From Oscillospiraceae bacterium (GTDB lineage: Bacteria > Bacillota_A > Clostridia > Oscillospirales > Ruminococcaceae), in NCBI GenBank assembly GCA_004558145.1, contig SFDQ01000005.1, forward strand, positions 1 through 64,000: a stretch of 64,000 bases of DNA, written 5' to 3'. The notes under the pieces were generated by a model, which saw only the letters and a program-made list of their open reading frames with translations, had not been told where the DNA came from and did no database searches. The position numbers were made by a program, and so were the translations under genes. This document shows positions 15,115-23,602 of this stretch, piece by piece. The stretch's first letter is position 1. Each line of letters opens with the position of its first letter.

Positions 15115-16488
15115 TCAGTTTTTCGCCTTTTCCTTGTCCAGACGGCCGGTGTATTCCCGGAACAGCCCGAAGAACTTCTTGCTCAGCAGCAGGATGGCGA
15201 TCATGTTGGGGATGACGATGAAGCCCACGGCCATGTCCGCCAGAGACCAGATGGCCTCGATGGGCATGGTCACCGCCAGGATGGGCGGCACGAAGAAGAA
15301 CCACTGCAGGTACTTCAGGGCCTTCTCACCGAACAGATACTCGGTGCTGGTGCGGTACTCCACGAAGAAGCCCAGGTAGCTGGAATAGGTGAACAGGATG
15401 ATGGCAACGCACAGGATGTAGGTGCCCCACTGGCCCCAGACGGTCTCGAAGGCATTCAGGGTGAGCACCGCGCCGGTGGCGCCGCTGCTCCACACGCCGC
15501 TGGTGATGATGGCCAGAGCGGTGAGGGTGCAGATGACGATGGTGTCGATGAAGACCTCCAGCACGCCGTACATGCCCTGATGCACGGGGTGGTCGGTCTG
15601 GGCAGTGGCGTGTACGGTGGCGGCGGTGCCTTCACCGGCCTCGTTGGAGAAGATGCCGCGGGAAGCGCCGCGGCCCATGGCCAGCGCCAGGGTGGAACCG
15701 GCGAAGCCGCCCACCGCGGGCATGGGAGCAAAAGCGTACTTGAAGATCATGCCAAAGGCCTCGGGCACGTTGGCGATGTTAGCGATGACCACCACCAGGG
15801 AGCCCACGATGTACAGGATGCACATGGGAGGAACGACCTTGCCGCAGAAGTTGCCGATCTTCTCCACGCCGCCGCGCACGATGATGAACACGCTCAGAGC
15901 CACCAGCACCACGCCGCTGACGATGAGGGGGATGCCGAAGGTCTCCTGGGCAGAGGTGGCCAGGGTGTTGGTCTGCACGAAGCAGGCGTCGGTGACCACC
16001 AGCACGAACAGGGCGACGGCGTAGAAGCCGCCCAGGAACTTGCCCAGGCCGCCGCCCAGGCCCTCACGGATGTAGTGCATGGGGCCGCCGTAGAACTCGC
16101 CGTTCTCGCCCTTCTTGCGGTAGGCCACCGACAGGGTGACCTCGGCCATCTTGGTCATCATGCCCACCAGGGCGATGATCCACATCCAGAACACGGCGCC
16201 GGGGCCGCCCACGGCGATGGCCGCCGCCACACCGGCGATGTTGCCGCTGCCGACGGTGCCCGCCAGCACGGTGGACAGTGCCTGATAGGGCTTGAGCTGG
16301 CCCTCGCCCTGGGAGCTGTCGCTGTCCTTCTTGAACACCTCGCCGATGGTCTTTTTCAGCACGGTGCCGAACTTGCGGATCTGGAAGAAGCCGGTGCCGA
16401 TGGTGAGATACAGGCCAACGCCCACCATCAGGATCATCAGCGGCGTCCCCCACAGGAATTCTGTGATGCTTACCAGTTTGTCAAACAT
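15115..16488 (-). CDS. Sodium:alanine/glycine symporter, AGCS family
   Basis: Na+-coupled amino-acid carrier of 457 aa with about eleven membrane segments, the normal AGCS size. Family signatures are GTGFFQIR near residue 31, the GTVGSGNIAGVAAAI region near 77-91, and the EAGEGTAATVHATA region near 280. AAAGGAGG precedes the ATG. It lies 57 bp downstream of dpaL on the same strand and shares its promoter, so it probably imports an amino acid that DpaL breaks down. Family substrates are alanine, glycine, serine or glutamine. No glycine riboswitch was seen before it. Confidence 0.92.
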   Translation of the reverse strand: MFDKLVSITEFLWGTPLMILMVGVGLYLTIGTGFFQIRKFGTVLKKTIGEVFKKDSDSSQGEGQLKPYQALSTVLAGTVGSGNIAGVAAAIAVGGPGAVFWMWIIALVGMMTKMAEVTLSVAYRKKGENGEFYGGPMHYIREGLGGGLGKFLGGFYAVALFVLVVTDACFVQTNTLATSAQETFGIPLIVSGVVLVALSVFIIVRGGVEKIGNFCGKVVPPMCILYIVGSLVVVIANIANVPEAFGMIFKYAFAPMPAVGGFAGSTLALAMGRGASRGIFSNEAGEGTAATVHATAQTDHPVHQGMYGVLEVFIDTIVICTLTALAIITSGVWSSGATGAVLTLNAFETVWGQWGTYILCVAIILFTYSSYLGFFVEYRTSTEYLFGEKALKYLQWFFFVPPILAVTMPIEAIWSLADMAVGFIVIPNMIAILLLSKKFFGLFREYTGRLDKEKAKN

Positions 16489-16545
16489 GATCCTTGCCTC
16501 CTTTTAATATATCGTCAGCCGCCCTCCTCGGGGTGCGGCCGAAGC

Positions 16546-17760
16546 TCAAAAACTGGGGTGCAGACCGTCCCACACGATGCGGCGGTAGTTGGCCCGGTCG
16601 GTGTCGCCCTCGGTGGAGAAGCACAGCACGCGGGAATTCTCGTTCAGCTGCAGCGCCTCACGCAGCCAGTCCAGGCTCTCGTTCTGCATGACTTCCGCCA
16701 CAAAGCCCAGGGTGGCCGCGCCGCTCTCGCCGGAGATGACCCGCTGGTCGCCCGGCATGGGGTTGCCCAGCACGCGCATGCCCTTGGCCGCCACATAGTC
16801 CGGGCAGGAGACGAAGTTGTCGGCGTGGTCCCGCAGGACCTCCCAGCCGATGGTGCAGGGCTCGCCGCAGGCAAGGCCCGCCATGATGGTGTCCATCCGA
16901 CCGGTGACGAAGTGCAGCTTGCCGTCGTTGGCCTGGGCGGTGCGGTAGATGCAGTCCGCCTTGTTGGGCTCCACGATGGTGATGATGGGCCGCTCCTCAT
17001 CGCCGTAAAGGTCGGCGAAGAAGCCGGTCAGGCCGCCGCTCAGCGCGCCCACGCCCGCCTGCAGGAAGATGTGGGTGGGCCGCTGGGCACGGATCTGCTC
17101 CAGCTGCTGCACCGCTTCCAGCGCCATGGTGGTGTAGCCCTGCATGATCCAGGCGGGGATGTCCTCATAGCCTTCCCAGGCGGTGTCCTGCACCATGACC
17201 CAGCCGTACTTCTCGGCGCCCTCGTTGGCAAGGCGCACCGCGTCGTCGTAGTTCAGGTCGGTGATGGAAGCGTCCGCCCCCAGCGCCTGGATGTTGTGCA
17301 GACGCTCCAGCGCGGAGCCCTGGGGCATGTAGACCACAGCCTTCTGCTTGAGGCGGTTGGCCGTCCAGGCCACGCCGCGGCCGTGGTTGCCGTCGGTGGC
17401 GGTGACAAAGGTGATCTCGCCCAGCTTGGCCCGCACCTCGTCGCTCACCAGCTTTTCATAGGGCAGCTCGCTGATGTCCATGCCCAGCCGGCCGGCGATG
17501 TAGCTGCCGATGGCGTAGCTGCCGCCCAGCACTTTGAAGGCGTTCAGGCCGAAGCGGTAGCTCTCGTCCTTGACGTAGACGCTGCCCAGGCCCAATTCGC
17601 CCGCAAGCCCGCCCAGATTCACCAGCGGGGTGGGGGTGTATTCCGGGAAGCTGGCGTGGAACGCCTGCACCTTTTTGGCGTTCTCGTAGCCAAAGCGTTT
17701 CACGTCCGACAGGCCCGTGCTCTCGTGGGAGCGGTGGACCGCCTTGAAGCTCTCGTTCAT
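16546..17760 (-). CDS. dpaL: Diaminopropionate ammonia-lyase
   Basis: PLP-dependent fold-type II enzyme splitting 2,3-diaminopropionate to pyruvate and two ammonia; family members also act on D-serine. The 404-aa length fits YgeX/DpaL. The PLP lysine lies in the segment LNAFKVLGGSYA (about residues 69-80), the asparagine loop is TATDGNHGRGVAW (about 118-130), and the glycine-rich phosphate loop is LQAGVGALSGG (about 222-232). The ATG at 17760 has AGAGG 9 nt upstream; a TTG two codons earlier is less likely. It is followed by an AGCS symporter and is divergent from a GntR/FCD regulator, suggesting inducible amino-acid fermentation. Confidence 0.93.
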   Translation of the reverse strand: MNESFKAVHRSHESTGLSDVKRFGYENAKKVQAFHASFPEYTPTPLVNLGGLAGELGLGSVYVKDESYRFGLNAFKVLGGSYAIGSYIAGRLGMDISELPYEKLVSDEVRAKLGEITFVTATDGNHGRGVAWTANRLKQKAVVYMPQGSALERLHNIQALGADASITDLNYDDAVRLANEGAEKYGWVMVQDTAWEGYEDIPAWIMQGYTTMALEAVQQLEQIRAQRPTHIFLQAGVGALSGGLTGFFADLYGDEERPIITIVEPNKADCIYRTAQANDGKLHFVTGRMDTIMAGLACGEPCTIGWEVLRDHADNFVSCPDYVAAKGMRVLGNPMPGDQRVISGESGAATLGFVAEVMQNESLDWLREALQLNENSRVLCFSTEGDTDRANYRRIVWDGLHPSF

Positions 17761-17810
17761 CTCCAATTACCTCTTTTCCGTGTTCCTCGGCGCATATTTC
17801 CGGTGGAGAA

Positions 17811-17861
17811 ATATGCGATATATTGCATATTGAATATAGCGCCTTTATGCAACTTTGTCAA
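17811..17861 (-). promoter_or_regulatory. dpaL promoter with overlapping inverted repeat
   Basis: Minus-strand TTGACA (17856-17861), 17 bp, TATATT (17833-17838). An inverted repeat ATATGC...GCATAT (17811-17816 with 17825-17830) starts just downstream of the -10 box and covers the expected start site, a typical repressor position. The divergent GntR regulator is the likely ligand. Confidence 0.7.
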
Positions 17862-17890
17862 CCTCTTTTTTGAAGAGTGAAGATTTTTCG

Positions 17891-17904
17891 TGCACAAGCG
17901 TGCA
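17891..17904. promoter_or_regulatory. Second inverted repeat in the dpaL-gntR divergon
   Basis: TGCAC-AAGC-GTGCA, a perfect 5-bp inverted repeat lying between the two divergent promoters. Possibly another operator; weak on length alone. Confidence 0.4.
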
Positions 17905-17941
17905 TGGAAAGTGCGCAGAAAGGGATTTTGGCGCGGTTTTC

Positions 17942-17970
17942 TTGCACCCGATTTGCGGGCGTAGTATAAT
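17942..17970 (+). promoter_or_regulatory. Promoter of the GntR/FCD regulator
   Basis: TTGCAC (17942-17947), 17 bp, consensus TATAAT (17965-17970), 45 bp before the start codon. Confidence 0.8.
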
Positions 17971-18015
17971 GATATGATAGCACAGACCCAAGTTTACTGT
18001 TAAAGGAGTCCTATC

Positions 18016-18705
18016 ATGCCGGTCCCTCAAGACACCCAGCCCCTGCAGCCCACCACGGCCAAGGAGCGGGTGCTGCAAACTCTGGCCCAGTGGCTCGTGG
18101 ACGGAACGCTGGAGCCGGGCGAGCGCCTTTATGACGAGCAGCTCTCCCGCTATTTCCAGGTGAGCCGCACGCCCGTTCGGGAGGCGCTGCAGGTCCTGGC
18201 GGAAAAAGGGCTGGTGGAGATCCTGCCCGGGCGCGGCACCCGGGTCACGCCCATCGACCTTGCGTCGCTGCGGCAGAGCTATCCCCTTTTGTCTCATCTG
18301 CACGGATACGCGGTGCGGCTGGCCTTCCCCCTTGTGAACGACGAGGTCATCCGGGAGCTGAAGGCCCGCAACCTGGAATTATACCACTGCCTTTCCACCG
18401 GCGACCAGCTGCGCACCCAGGCGGCGGACGAGCAGTTCCATCAGGTGCTGCTGGACCTGGCGGCCAACAAGTACCTGAGCGCCTTCATCAGCGACCTGTC
18501 CATCCACATCGCCCGCACCGAGGTGCAGTTCTTCAAGCACAACGAGTTCCGCTCCCAGTCGGTGCAGGGCCACGAACAAATCATCGACGCGCTGCAGCGC
18601 CGGGACCTGGAAGGGGCGGTGCAGGCCACCGAGGACAACTGGATGCTGAACTTCCATCTGGTCATCGAGCCCGCCCTGCGCAAGCTGGAGGCGGACCGGC
18701 CGTGA
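18016..18705 (+). CDS. GntR family regulator, FadR/FCD subfamily
   Basis: Ligand-responsive DNA-binding protein of 229 aa. The winged helix-turn-helix spans residues about 15-80 (LYDEQLSRYFQVSRTPVREAL and LPGRGTRV pieces). An all-helical FCD sensor domain follows (about 90-225), containing the metal-binding Asp/His pattern (DEQFHQVLL and later HEQIIDAL). AAAGGAGT precedes the ATG. It is transcribed divergently from dpaL and most likely represses dpaL and the AGCS symporter until the amino-acid inducer is present. Confidence 0.9.
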   Translation: MPVPQDTQPLQPTTAKERVLQTLAQWLVDGTLEPGERLYDEQLSRYFQVSRTPVREALQVLAEKGLVEILPGRGTRVTPIDLASLRQSYPLLSHLHGYAVRLAFPLVNDEVIRELKARNLELYHCLSTGDQLRTQAADEQFHQVLLDLAANKYLSAFISDLSIHIARTEVQFFKHNEFRSQSVQGHEQIIDALQRRDLEGAVQATEDNWMLNFHLVIEPALRKLEADRP

Positions 18706-18732
18706 CGGGGCGCTGAAAACAAAACGAAAACC

Positions 18733-18779
18733 GGGCGGGGCCTTTCCCTTTGAGGGAAGGCCCCGCCCGTCTTTGTTTT
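18733..18779 (+). terminator. Terminator after the GntR gene
   Basis: A long GC hairpin (about 15 bp with one bulge, 18733-18768) followed by TCTTTGTTTT. It reaches the stop codon of the convergent dacA gene. Confidence 0.85.
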
Positions 18780-20115
18780 ATCTGGTTTTTGCAGCCCGCC
18801 GGGCGCGCTTTCTGCGCCTTGCAGAGGCCCGCGCCGCCCCGAAGAGCAGCAGCGCCGCCAGCACCGCCGCCGCGATGAGGGCGGGGGCGAAGGAGGCCAG
18901 CTGTTCCTTATAGTAGAGCCAGGCGCTGCGCTGGCAGACACCGGCGGTGACCAGCTCCACCGTGCCCACCGCTTCGCCGTCCACATAGACCACGGCGCGG
19001 CCCGCCGTCTGCCCGGCTTGCACCGGGGCCTCCAGCATCTCGGGCACGTCCTCGGCCACCACCTCCACGGTGCTGTCCGCGCACTGGAGGGTGGTGAGGG
19101 TGGAGGCGGCGTAGAGGTCCACCGTGTCGGCCTCGGCGCACCACTTCACCGGCACGCTGGCCACGGGAGTCTCGGTGTTGGGCAGGGCCACCGGCCAGAA
19201 GTTCACCAGCGCCCAGTCGTAGAGGTCGGCGGTGGTGTGGAAGGCCCAGTTGAAGCCGTCTTCCGCCAGCTGGATGGGCGCGCCCATCACCACCAGCAGC
19301 CAGGTCATGCCGCCCGACTCGGCGCTGGAGACAAAGCACCGGCCCGCCTCGTCGGTGAAGCCGGTCTTGATGCCCCGGATGTAGGGGCGGTAGAGTTCCT
19401 GGTCCGGCAGCTGCATCACGTTGGTGGTGGTGATGTAGTAGGCCGCGCCCTCGGGGGCGTCGGCGCTCTCGGGCGTGGTGTGCATGTTGGTGAGGGGCAT
19501 CCAGTAACCGGTCTGGGTGACCACCTCCATCAGCAGGTCGTTCTCCCGGAAGGCCCTGCCGATGAGGAACATGTCCCAGGCGGTGGAGTGGTTGCCGTAT
19601 TCCAAGCCGTAGAGGCCGTGGGCGCAGGTGAAGTTGGTGTTCTCGCACCCAAGCTCCGCGGCCCGGGCGTTCATCCTGTCAAAGAAGGCCTGCATGTCCC
19701 CATTGCCCAGGTAATAGGCGATGGCGCTGGCCGCGTCGTTGCCGCTGGGCAGAAGGCAGGCGTAGAGCAGGCTTTCCAGCGTGACCGTCTCCCCTATCTT
19801 CAGGTCCGCGTCCGAGCCATTCTCCGCCTGGATGCGGTCAAACTCTTCGGAAAGGCCCTCGGGGATGGTGAAGGTCTGGGAAAGGTCCTCGCCGCTCTCC
19901 GCCAGAAGCAGGGCGGTCATCATTTTTGTCAGGCTGGCGGCGGCCCGCACCTCCCGGGAATTCTTCTCGTACACCACCGTGTCGGTGTCCACATTGTAGA
20001 GCACCACCGCCTCGGCGTTCACCGCGCCTTCCGGCGGGTCCCACCCGGCGGCGGCGGAAAAGCCCCAGGTCAGCGCCGCCGCAAGGGCCAGCGCCAGGGC
20101 CAGGAATTTTTTCAT
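18778..20115 (-). CDS. dacA: D-alanyl-D-alanine carboxypeptidase (PBP5/DacA type)
   Basis: Low-molecular-weight penicillin-binding protein that removes the terminal D-Ala from peptidoglycan stem peptides outside the cell. The 445-aa protein has a signal peptide (residues 1-23), the catalytic SLTK at 61-64, the second motif SGN (in PSGNDAAS, about 123-130) and the third motif KTG (GIKTGFTDEAG, about 246-256). A PBP5 C-terminal domain follows, then a C-terminal membrane anchor (about 409-429) and a basic tail. GGGAGG lies upstream of the ATG at 20115; a GTG directly before it would add one residue. Own promoter at 20150-20179. Confidence 0.93.
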   Translation of the reverse strand: MKKFLALALALAAALTWGFSAAAGWDPPEGAVNAEAVVLYNVDTDTVVYEKNSREVRAAASLTKMMTALLLAESGEDLSQTFTIPEGLSEEFDRIQAENGSDADLKIGETVTLESLLYACLLPSGNDAASAIAYYLGNGDMQAFFDRMNARAAELGCENTNFTCAHGLYGLEYGNHSTAWDMFLIGRAFRENDLLMEVVTQTGYWMPLTNMHTTPESADAPEGAAYYITTTNVMQLPDQELYRPYIRGIKTGFTDEAGRCFVSSAESGGMTWLLVVMGAPIQLAEDGFNWAFHTTADLYDWALVNFWPVALPNTETPVASVPVKWCAEADTVDLYAASTLTTLQCADSTVEVVAEDVPEMLEAPVQAGQTAGRAVVYVDGEAVGTVELVTAGVCQRSAWLYYKEQLASFAPALIAAAVLAALLLFGAARASARRRKRARRAAKTR

Positions 20116-20149
20116 CACGTCCCGTTTCCTCCCGTTTTTTGCTTCTTTC

Positions 20150-20179
20150 ATTATACGGGAAGGAAGGCTGCCTTACAAC
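20150..20179 (-). promoter_or_regulatory. dacA promoter
   Basis: Minus-strand TTGTAA (20174-20179), 18 bp, consensus TATAAT (20150-20155), giving a leader of about 30 nt. Confidence 0.7.
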
Positions 20180-20184
20180 CAACA

Positions 20185-20213
20185 AAAAATCCCGCCGCTC
20201 GAAAAGGGCGGCG
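20185..20213 (-). terminator. ftsH terminator
   Basis: CCCGCCGCTC/GGGCGGCGGG hairpin followed on the minus strand by six T residues (complement of 20185-20190), just past the ftsH stop codon. Confidence 0.85.
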
Positions 20214-20222
20214 GGACGGTGT

Positions 20223-22100
20223 TTACGGGTTCGTTTGCTCGGGCAGGGGCTGGCGGTTCAGAATTTCCATGAACTCCTCGCCGGTGATGCTCTCCCGCTC
20301 CATCAGGAAGGCGGCCAGCTCGTGGAGCTTGTCGATGTTCTCCTTGAGGATGTTGATGGCCTTTTCGTGGGCCTCCTTGATGATGGCCAGCACCTCTTCG
20401 TCGATTTTTTCGGCGGTGCCCTCGCTGCAGGCCAGGGTGGTATCGGCGTTCAGATACTTGCCGGCGGTGGTCTCCAGAGCCATCATGTCGAACTGGCGGC
20501 TCATGCCCAGCCGGGTGACCATCGACCGGGCAAGGCGGGTGGCCTGCTCGATGTCGTTGGAAGCGCCGGAGGTGTAGCTGCCGAAGATGAGCTCCTCGGC
20601 GGCCCGGCCGCCGGTGAAGGTGGCAATTTTGTTCAGTGCCTCCTGGCGGCTGAGCAGGTTCGTCTCCTCCTGGGGCACCTGCATGGTGTAGCCCAGGGCC
20701 CCGGAGGTGCGGGGCACGATGGTGATCTTCGTCACAGGGGCGCTTTCGGTCTGTTTGGCGGCCACCAGGGCGTGGCCGATCTCGTGGTAGGCCACGATGC
20801 GCTTTTCCTTCTGGCTGAGCACCTTGTTCTTGCGCTGGTAGCCGGCGATGACCGTCTCCACCGCCTCCATGAGGTCGCTCTGGCGCACGATGCGCCGGCC
20901 GTTCTTCACCGCCAGCAGCGCCGCCTCGTTTATCATGTTGGCCAGCTCCGCGCCGGACGCGCCGGAGGTGGCCCGGGCGATGGCCATGTAGTCCACGTTC
21001 TCGTCCATCATCACCTTGCGGGCGTGCACCTTAAGGATGGCGGCGCGGCCTTCCAGGTCGGGCAGCTCCACCGGGATGCGCCGGTCGAAGCGGCCCGGGC
21101 GAAGCAGGGCCTTGTCCAGCGTTTCGGGGCGGTTGGTGGCGGCCAGGATGATAACGCCCTTGGAGCCGTCGAAGCCGTCCATCTCGGTGAGCAGCTGGTT
21201 CAGGGTCTGCTCCCGCTCGTCGTTGCCGCCGATGCCGCCGGCGCCGTCACGGCTTTTGCCAATGGTGTCGATCTCGTCGATGAACACGATGCAGGGGGCC
21301 TTCTGGGCGGCCTGACGGAACAGGTCCCGCACACGGGCCGCGCCCATGCCCACGAACATCTCCACGAACTCCGAGCCGGAGATGGAGAAGAAGGGCACAT
21401 GGGCCTCGCCCGCCACCGCCTTGGCCAGCAGGGTCTTGCCGGTGCCCGGAGGGCCCACCAGCAGCGCGCCCTTGGGCAGGGTGGCGCCGATGCTGTTGTA
21501 TTTGCCGGGGTTGTGGAGGAAATCCACGATCTCGGCCAGGGCCTCCTTGGCCTCGTCCTGGCCGGCCACGTCGGCAAAGGTCTTGCCGGTCTGGGCCTCC
21601 ACATACACCTTGGCGTTGGACTTGCCGAAACTCATGGCGTTGGGGCCGCCCATCTTTTTGGACATGTAGCGCATGAGCAGCTGCCCCGCCGCCACCATCA
21701 CGATGACCGGCAGCACCACGCCGAACAAAAGGTTCATGGCGGGGGACGCCTGGGTGGGCACCACGCCGCCGTACTGCACCGCCTGCCCGTCGGGGCCGGT
21801 GGCCGCCAGGATGCGGTCCACCCGGTCGGGGTCGTTGACGATGGCGGTCTGGCAGATGCGGTCCCGCCCGTTTTCATCCTTCATCTGATAGGTGATGGTG
21901 CCGGCGGAGGAGTCCTCCTCCACGGCCACCACGCTGCCCGCCTCCAGGTCGGTCAGGAACTGGTTGTAGGTCACTTCGGTCACCGCGCCCCGCATCATCT
22001 GGGGGAAGACGAGCCAGTTGAACACCAGCAGCGCCACCAGCGCGCCGATGCAGTAATAGAGCAGCACTTTGTTGGGGTTTTTCGGCCCGCGTGTCTTCAT
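20223..22100 (-). CDS. ftsH: ATP-dependent zinc metalloprotease FtsH
   Basis: Membrane-anchored AAA+ protease that degrades misfolded and short-lived proteins. The 625-aa protein has two N-terminal membrane helices (about residues 13-34 and 120-142) around a small outer domain. Walker A GPPGTGKT is at 216-223, Walker B and the second region of homology follow, and the zinc site HEIGH is at about 435. The start at 22100 is chosen because the membrane helix follows directly; the Shine-Dalgarno AAGGCGGTG is mediocre. Extra N-terminal frame to 22244 is AT-rich leader. Confidence 0.96.
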   Translation of the reverse strand: MKTRGPKNPNKVLLYYCIGALVALLVFNWLVFPQMMRGAVTEVTYNQFLTDLEAGSVVAVEEDSSAGTITYQMKDENGRDRICQTAIVNDPDRVDRILAATGPDGQAVQYGGVVPTQASPAMNLLFGVVLPVIVMVAAGQLLMRYMSKKMGGPNAMSFGKSNAKVYVEAQTGKTFADVAGQDEAKEALAEIVDFLHNPGKYNSIGATLPKGALLVGPPGTGKTLLAKAVAGEAHVPFFSISGSEFVEMFVGMGAARVRDLFRQAAQKAPCIVFIDEIDTIGKSRDGAGGIGGNDEREQTLNQLLTEMDGFDGSKGVIILAATNRPETLDKALLRPGRFDRRIPVELPDLEGRAAILKVHARKVMMDENVDYMAIARATSGASGAELANMINEAALLAVKNGRRIVRQSDLMEAVETVIAGYQRKNKVLSQKEKRIVAYHEIGHALVAAKQTESAPVTKITIVPRTSGALGYTMQVPQEETNLLSRQEALNKIATFTGGRAAEELIFGSYTSGASNDIEQATRLARSMVTRLGMSRQFDMMALETTAGKYLNADTTLACSEGTAEKIDEEVLAIIKEAHEKAINILKENIDKLHELAAFLMERESITGEEFMEILNRQPLPEQTNP

Positions 22101-22154
22101 AAAACACCGCCTTTTTGCGTATTTGGGATGGCGGCTCACCGCCTTATTTTCATG

Positions 22155-22178
22155 TTTATAGCATATCCTCTTGATATG
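22155..22178 (-). promoter_or_regulatory. ftsH extended -10 promoter with inverted repeat
   Basis: Minus-strand TGCTATAAA (TATAAA at 22155-22160, TG at 22162-22163) forms an extended -10 box without a good -35. A perfect inverted repeat CATATC-5 bp-GATATG (22162-22178) abuts it and could be a regulator site. It does not match the CtsR heptad or the CIRCE element. Confidence 0.5.
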
Positions 22179-22215
22179 AAGAAAATATGAACGAAGATAA
22201 AATCTTTTTGCGGCG

Positions 22216-22254
22216 CAAAAAAGCGGCCTCTGCCCCGATGGCAAAGGCCGCTTT
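22216..22254 (-). terminator. Terminator after the two membrane-anchored unknowns
   Basis: An imperfect 15-bp stem (AAAGCGGCCTTTGCC type) followed on the minus strand by TTTTTT, 6 bp past the stop at 22260. Confidence 0.85.
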
Positions 22255-22259
22255 GAAGT

Positions 22260-22751
22260 TCATTCCGGCAGGGTGATCTGCCCCAGGGGGATGCCGCCGG
22301 CATAGTCCTCAAAGAAGACATCCAGAGTGCGGCTTTTCAGTTCCTCCGGGTCCACCCGCAGCACCATGCTCACCGGGGCGGTGCAGCCCTGGGGCACCTG
22401 GGGCCGCAGGGTGTAGGCGGCCTCGCTGTCCCACTCAGAGTCAAAGCGGGCGGCCCAGTCGTCCCCCTTCTGGGGCACTGCGGTGAAGGCGTATTCGTCC
22501 AGGTCCACCGGGCGCTGGCTGTGGTTGGCCAGCCGGAAGCTGACGAGGTAATAGTCGTAAAAGCTGTCGCCCCATTCGGGGGTCTCGATGGCCTGCACGC
22601 TCATCTGGTCGGCGGTCACGTTCCAGTCGGCGGCGTAGCGGGCGTTGTCCAGCCCGGACATGCCCGCCGCGAAGCGGGCCACGGCGGCGGCCAGGGCCAG
22701 GGCGGCCAGGGCCCACATGAGCAGGCCGGGACGGCTGTTCTGTCGGTTCAT
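22260..22751 (-). CDS. Membrane-anchored protein of unknown function
   Basis: Protein of 163 aa with one N-terminal membrane helix (about residues 9-29) and an outer beta-rich domain. That domain resembles the immunoglobulin-like fold of DUF4352-type proteins in its pattern (VSFRLANHSQRPVDLDEYAF, with a following proline-glycine strand), but I cannot assign a family firmly. Its start overlaps the stop of the zinc-ribbon gene (ATGA), so the two are translationally coupled and probably act together at the membrane. Confidence 0.7.
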   Translation of the reverse strand: MNRQNSRPGLLMWALAALALAAAVARFAAGMSGLDNARYAADWNVTADQMSVQAIETPEWGDSFYDYYLVSFRLANHSQRPVDLDEYAFTAVPQKGDDWAARFDSEWDSEAAYTLRPQVPQGCTAPVSMVLRVDPEELKSRTLDVFFEDYAGGIPLGQITLPE

Positions 22752-23521
22752 TCGCCGCTCACGCTCCCTTCCGTCACGGTCAGGGCAATGCCCGTCATGG
22801 CCGTCTCGCTGATGTCGTAGCTTCGGTCAAGGGTCTGGCACTGGAGCCACAGCGTGTGCCCCGCCGCCCCCTCCGGCACCAGGAAGTAGAGCCAGCCCTC
22901 GTCCATGGAGGCGCTCTGGAAGGCATAGGGGTCCAGGGCCTCGGCGGCCAGCTCAGGGTAGAACTGCTCCAGGTCATAGGTCTGGATGGCGGGATAATAA
23001 ATGTCCCCCGCCTGCAGGAATGCGTCGGCGGCCCAGTCGGAGCGGTAGTCCTGCTCCTTGTCCACCTCGCACCAGACGCGCACCACCTCGGCGCCCTCCT
23101 CGGTGCCCCGGATGCCGCCCAGCCGCTGGGCTTCGCCCACCAGCACCTGCCGCCCTGTGGGGCCGAAGGTGAAGGCCTCGTTCTGAACGGCGCTTTCCGT
23201 CGCGGCCTCGGGCACATAGGCGGCCTGGGCCTGCCCTGCCTTGGTGGCGCGGGTCACCAGCGGAAAGGCCACGCACTCCACCGCGAACACCGCCAAAAAC
23301 AGGATGAACAGCACCAGCGCCGGCCGGCTGACCCGCCGGCGCACCGGCGCGGGCGGGGCCCAGAGCTCCGGGTCCTCATCGTACTGGGGCTCCGCCTCTT
23401 CCTCCGCCTGGGGCGCAAAGGCCTCCGGCGGGGCCTCGTTGTAGCGCCCGCAATGAGGGCAGATGCCATTGTTCACCGCGGGGTCATAGCGCAGCCCGCA
23501 GTTGGAACAAAGAATCTTCAT
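22748..23521 (-). CDS. Zinc-ribbon membrane protein of unknown function
   Basis: Protein of 257 aa. A zinc ribbon with cysteines at 5, 8, 21 and 24 (CSNC...CPHC) is followed by an acidic, proline-rich linker and one membrane helix (about residues 71-93). An outer domain of about 160 residues follows. The outer domain is the same general type as in the neighbouring 163-aa protein (strands ending in a TLWLQCQTLDRSYD-like pattern). GGGAGG lies 8 nt before the ATG. Transcribed from its own promoter within the mfd 3' end. Zinc-ribbon plus single-helix proteins of this kind are common in Clostridia and mostly uncharacterised. Confidence 0.75.
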   Translation of the reverse strand: MKILCSNCGLRYDPAVNNGICPHCGRYNEAPPEAFAPQAEEEAEPQYDEDPELWAPPAPVRRRVSRPALVLFILFLAVFAVECVAFPLVTRATKAGQAQAAYVPEAATESAVQNEAFTFGPTGRQVLVGEAQRLGGIRGTEEGAEVVRVWCEVDKEQDYRSDWAADAFLQAGDIYYPAIQTYDLEQFYPELAAEALDPYAFQSASMDEGWLYFLVPEGAAGHTLWLQCQTLDRSYDISETAMTGIALTVTEGSVSGE

Positions 23522-23573
23522 CGCCGTATCCTCCCCTTTTGCAGCGCCCCTTCCGCAAAGGGGCGTTTTTTCT

Positions 23574-23602
23574 ATTATATCGCCCGAACGGCGGCTTTTC
23601 AA
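23574..23602 (-). promoter_or_regulatory. Promoter of the zinc-ribbon operon
   Basis: Minus-strand TTGAAA (23597-23602, overlapping the mfd stop codon), 17 bp, TATAAT (23574-23579). The transcript starts with an A-rich stretch and then a GC hairpin (CGCCCCTTTGCGGAAGGGGCG). Confidence 0.8.
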
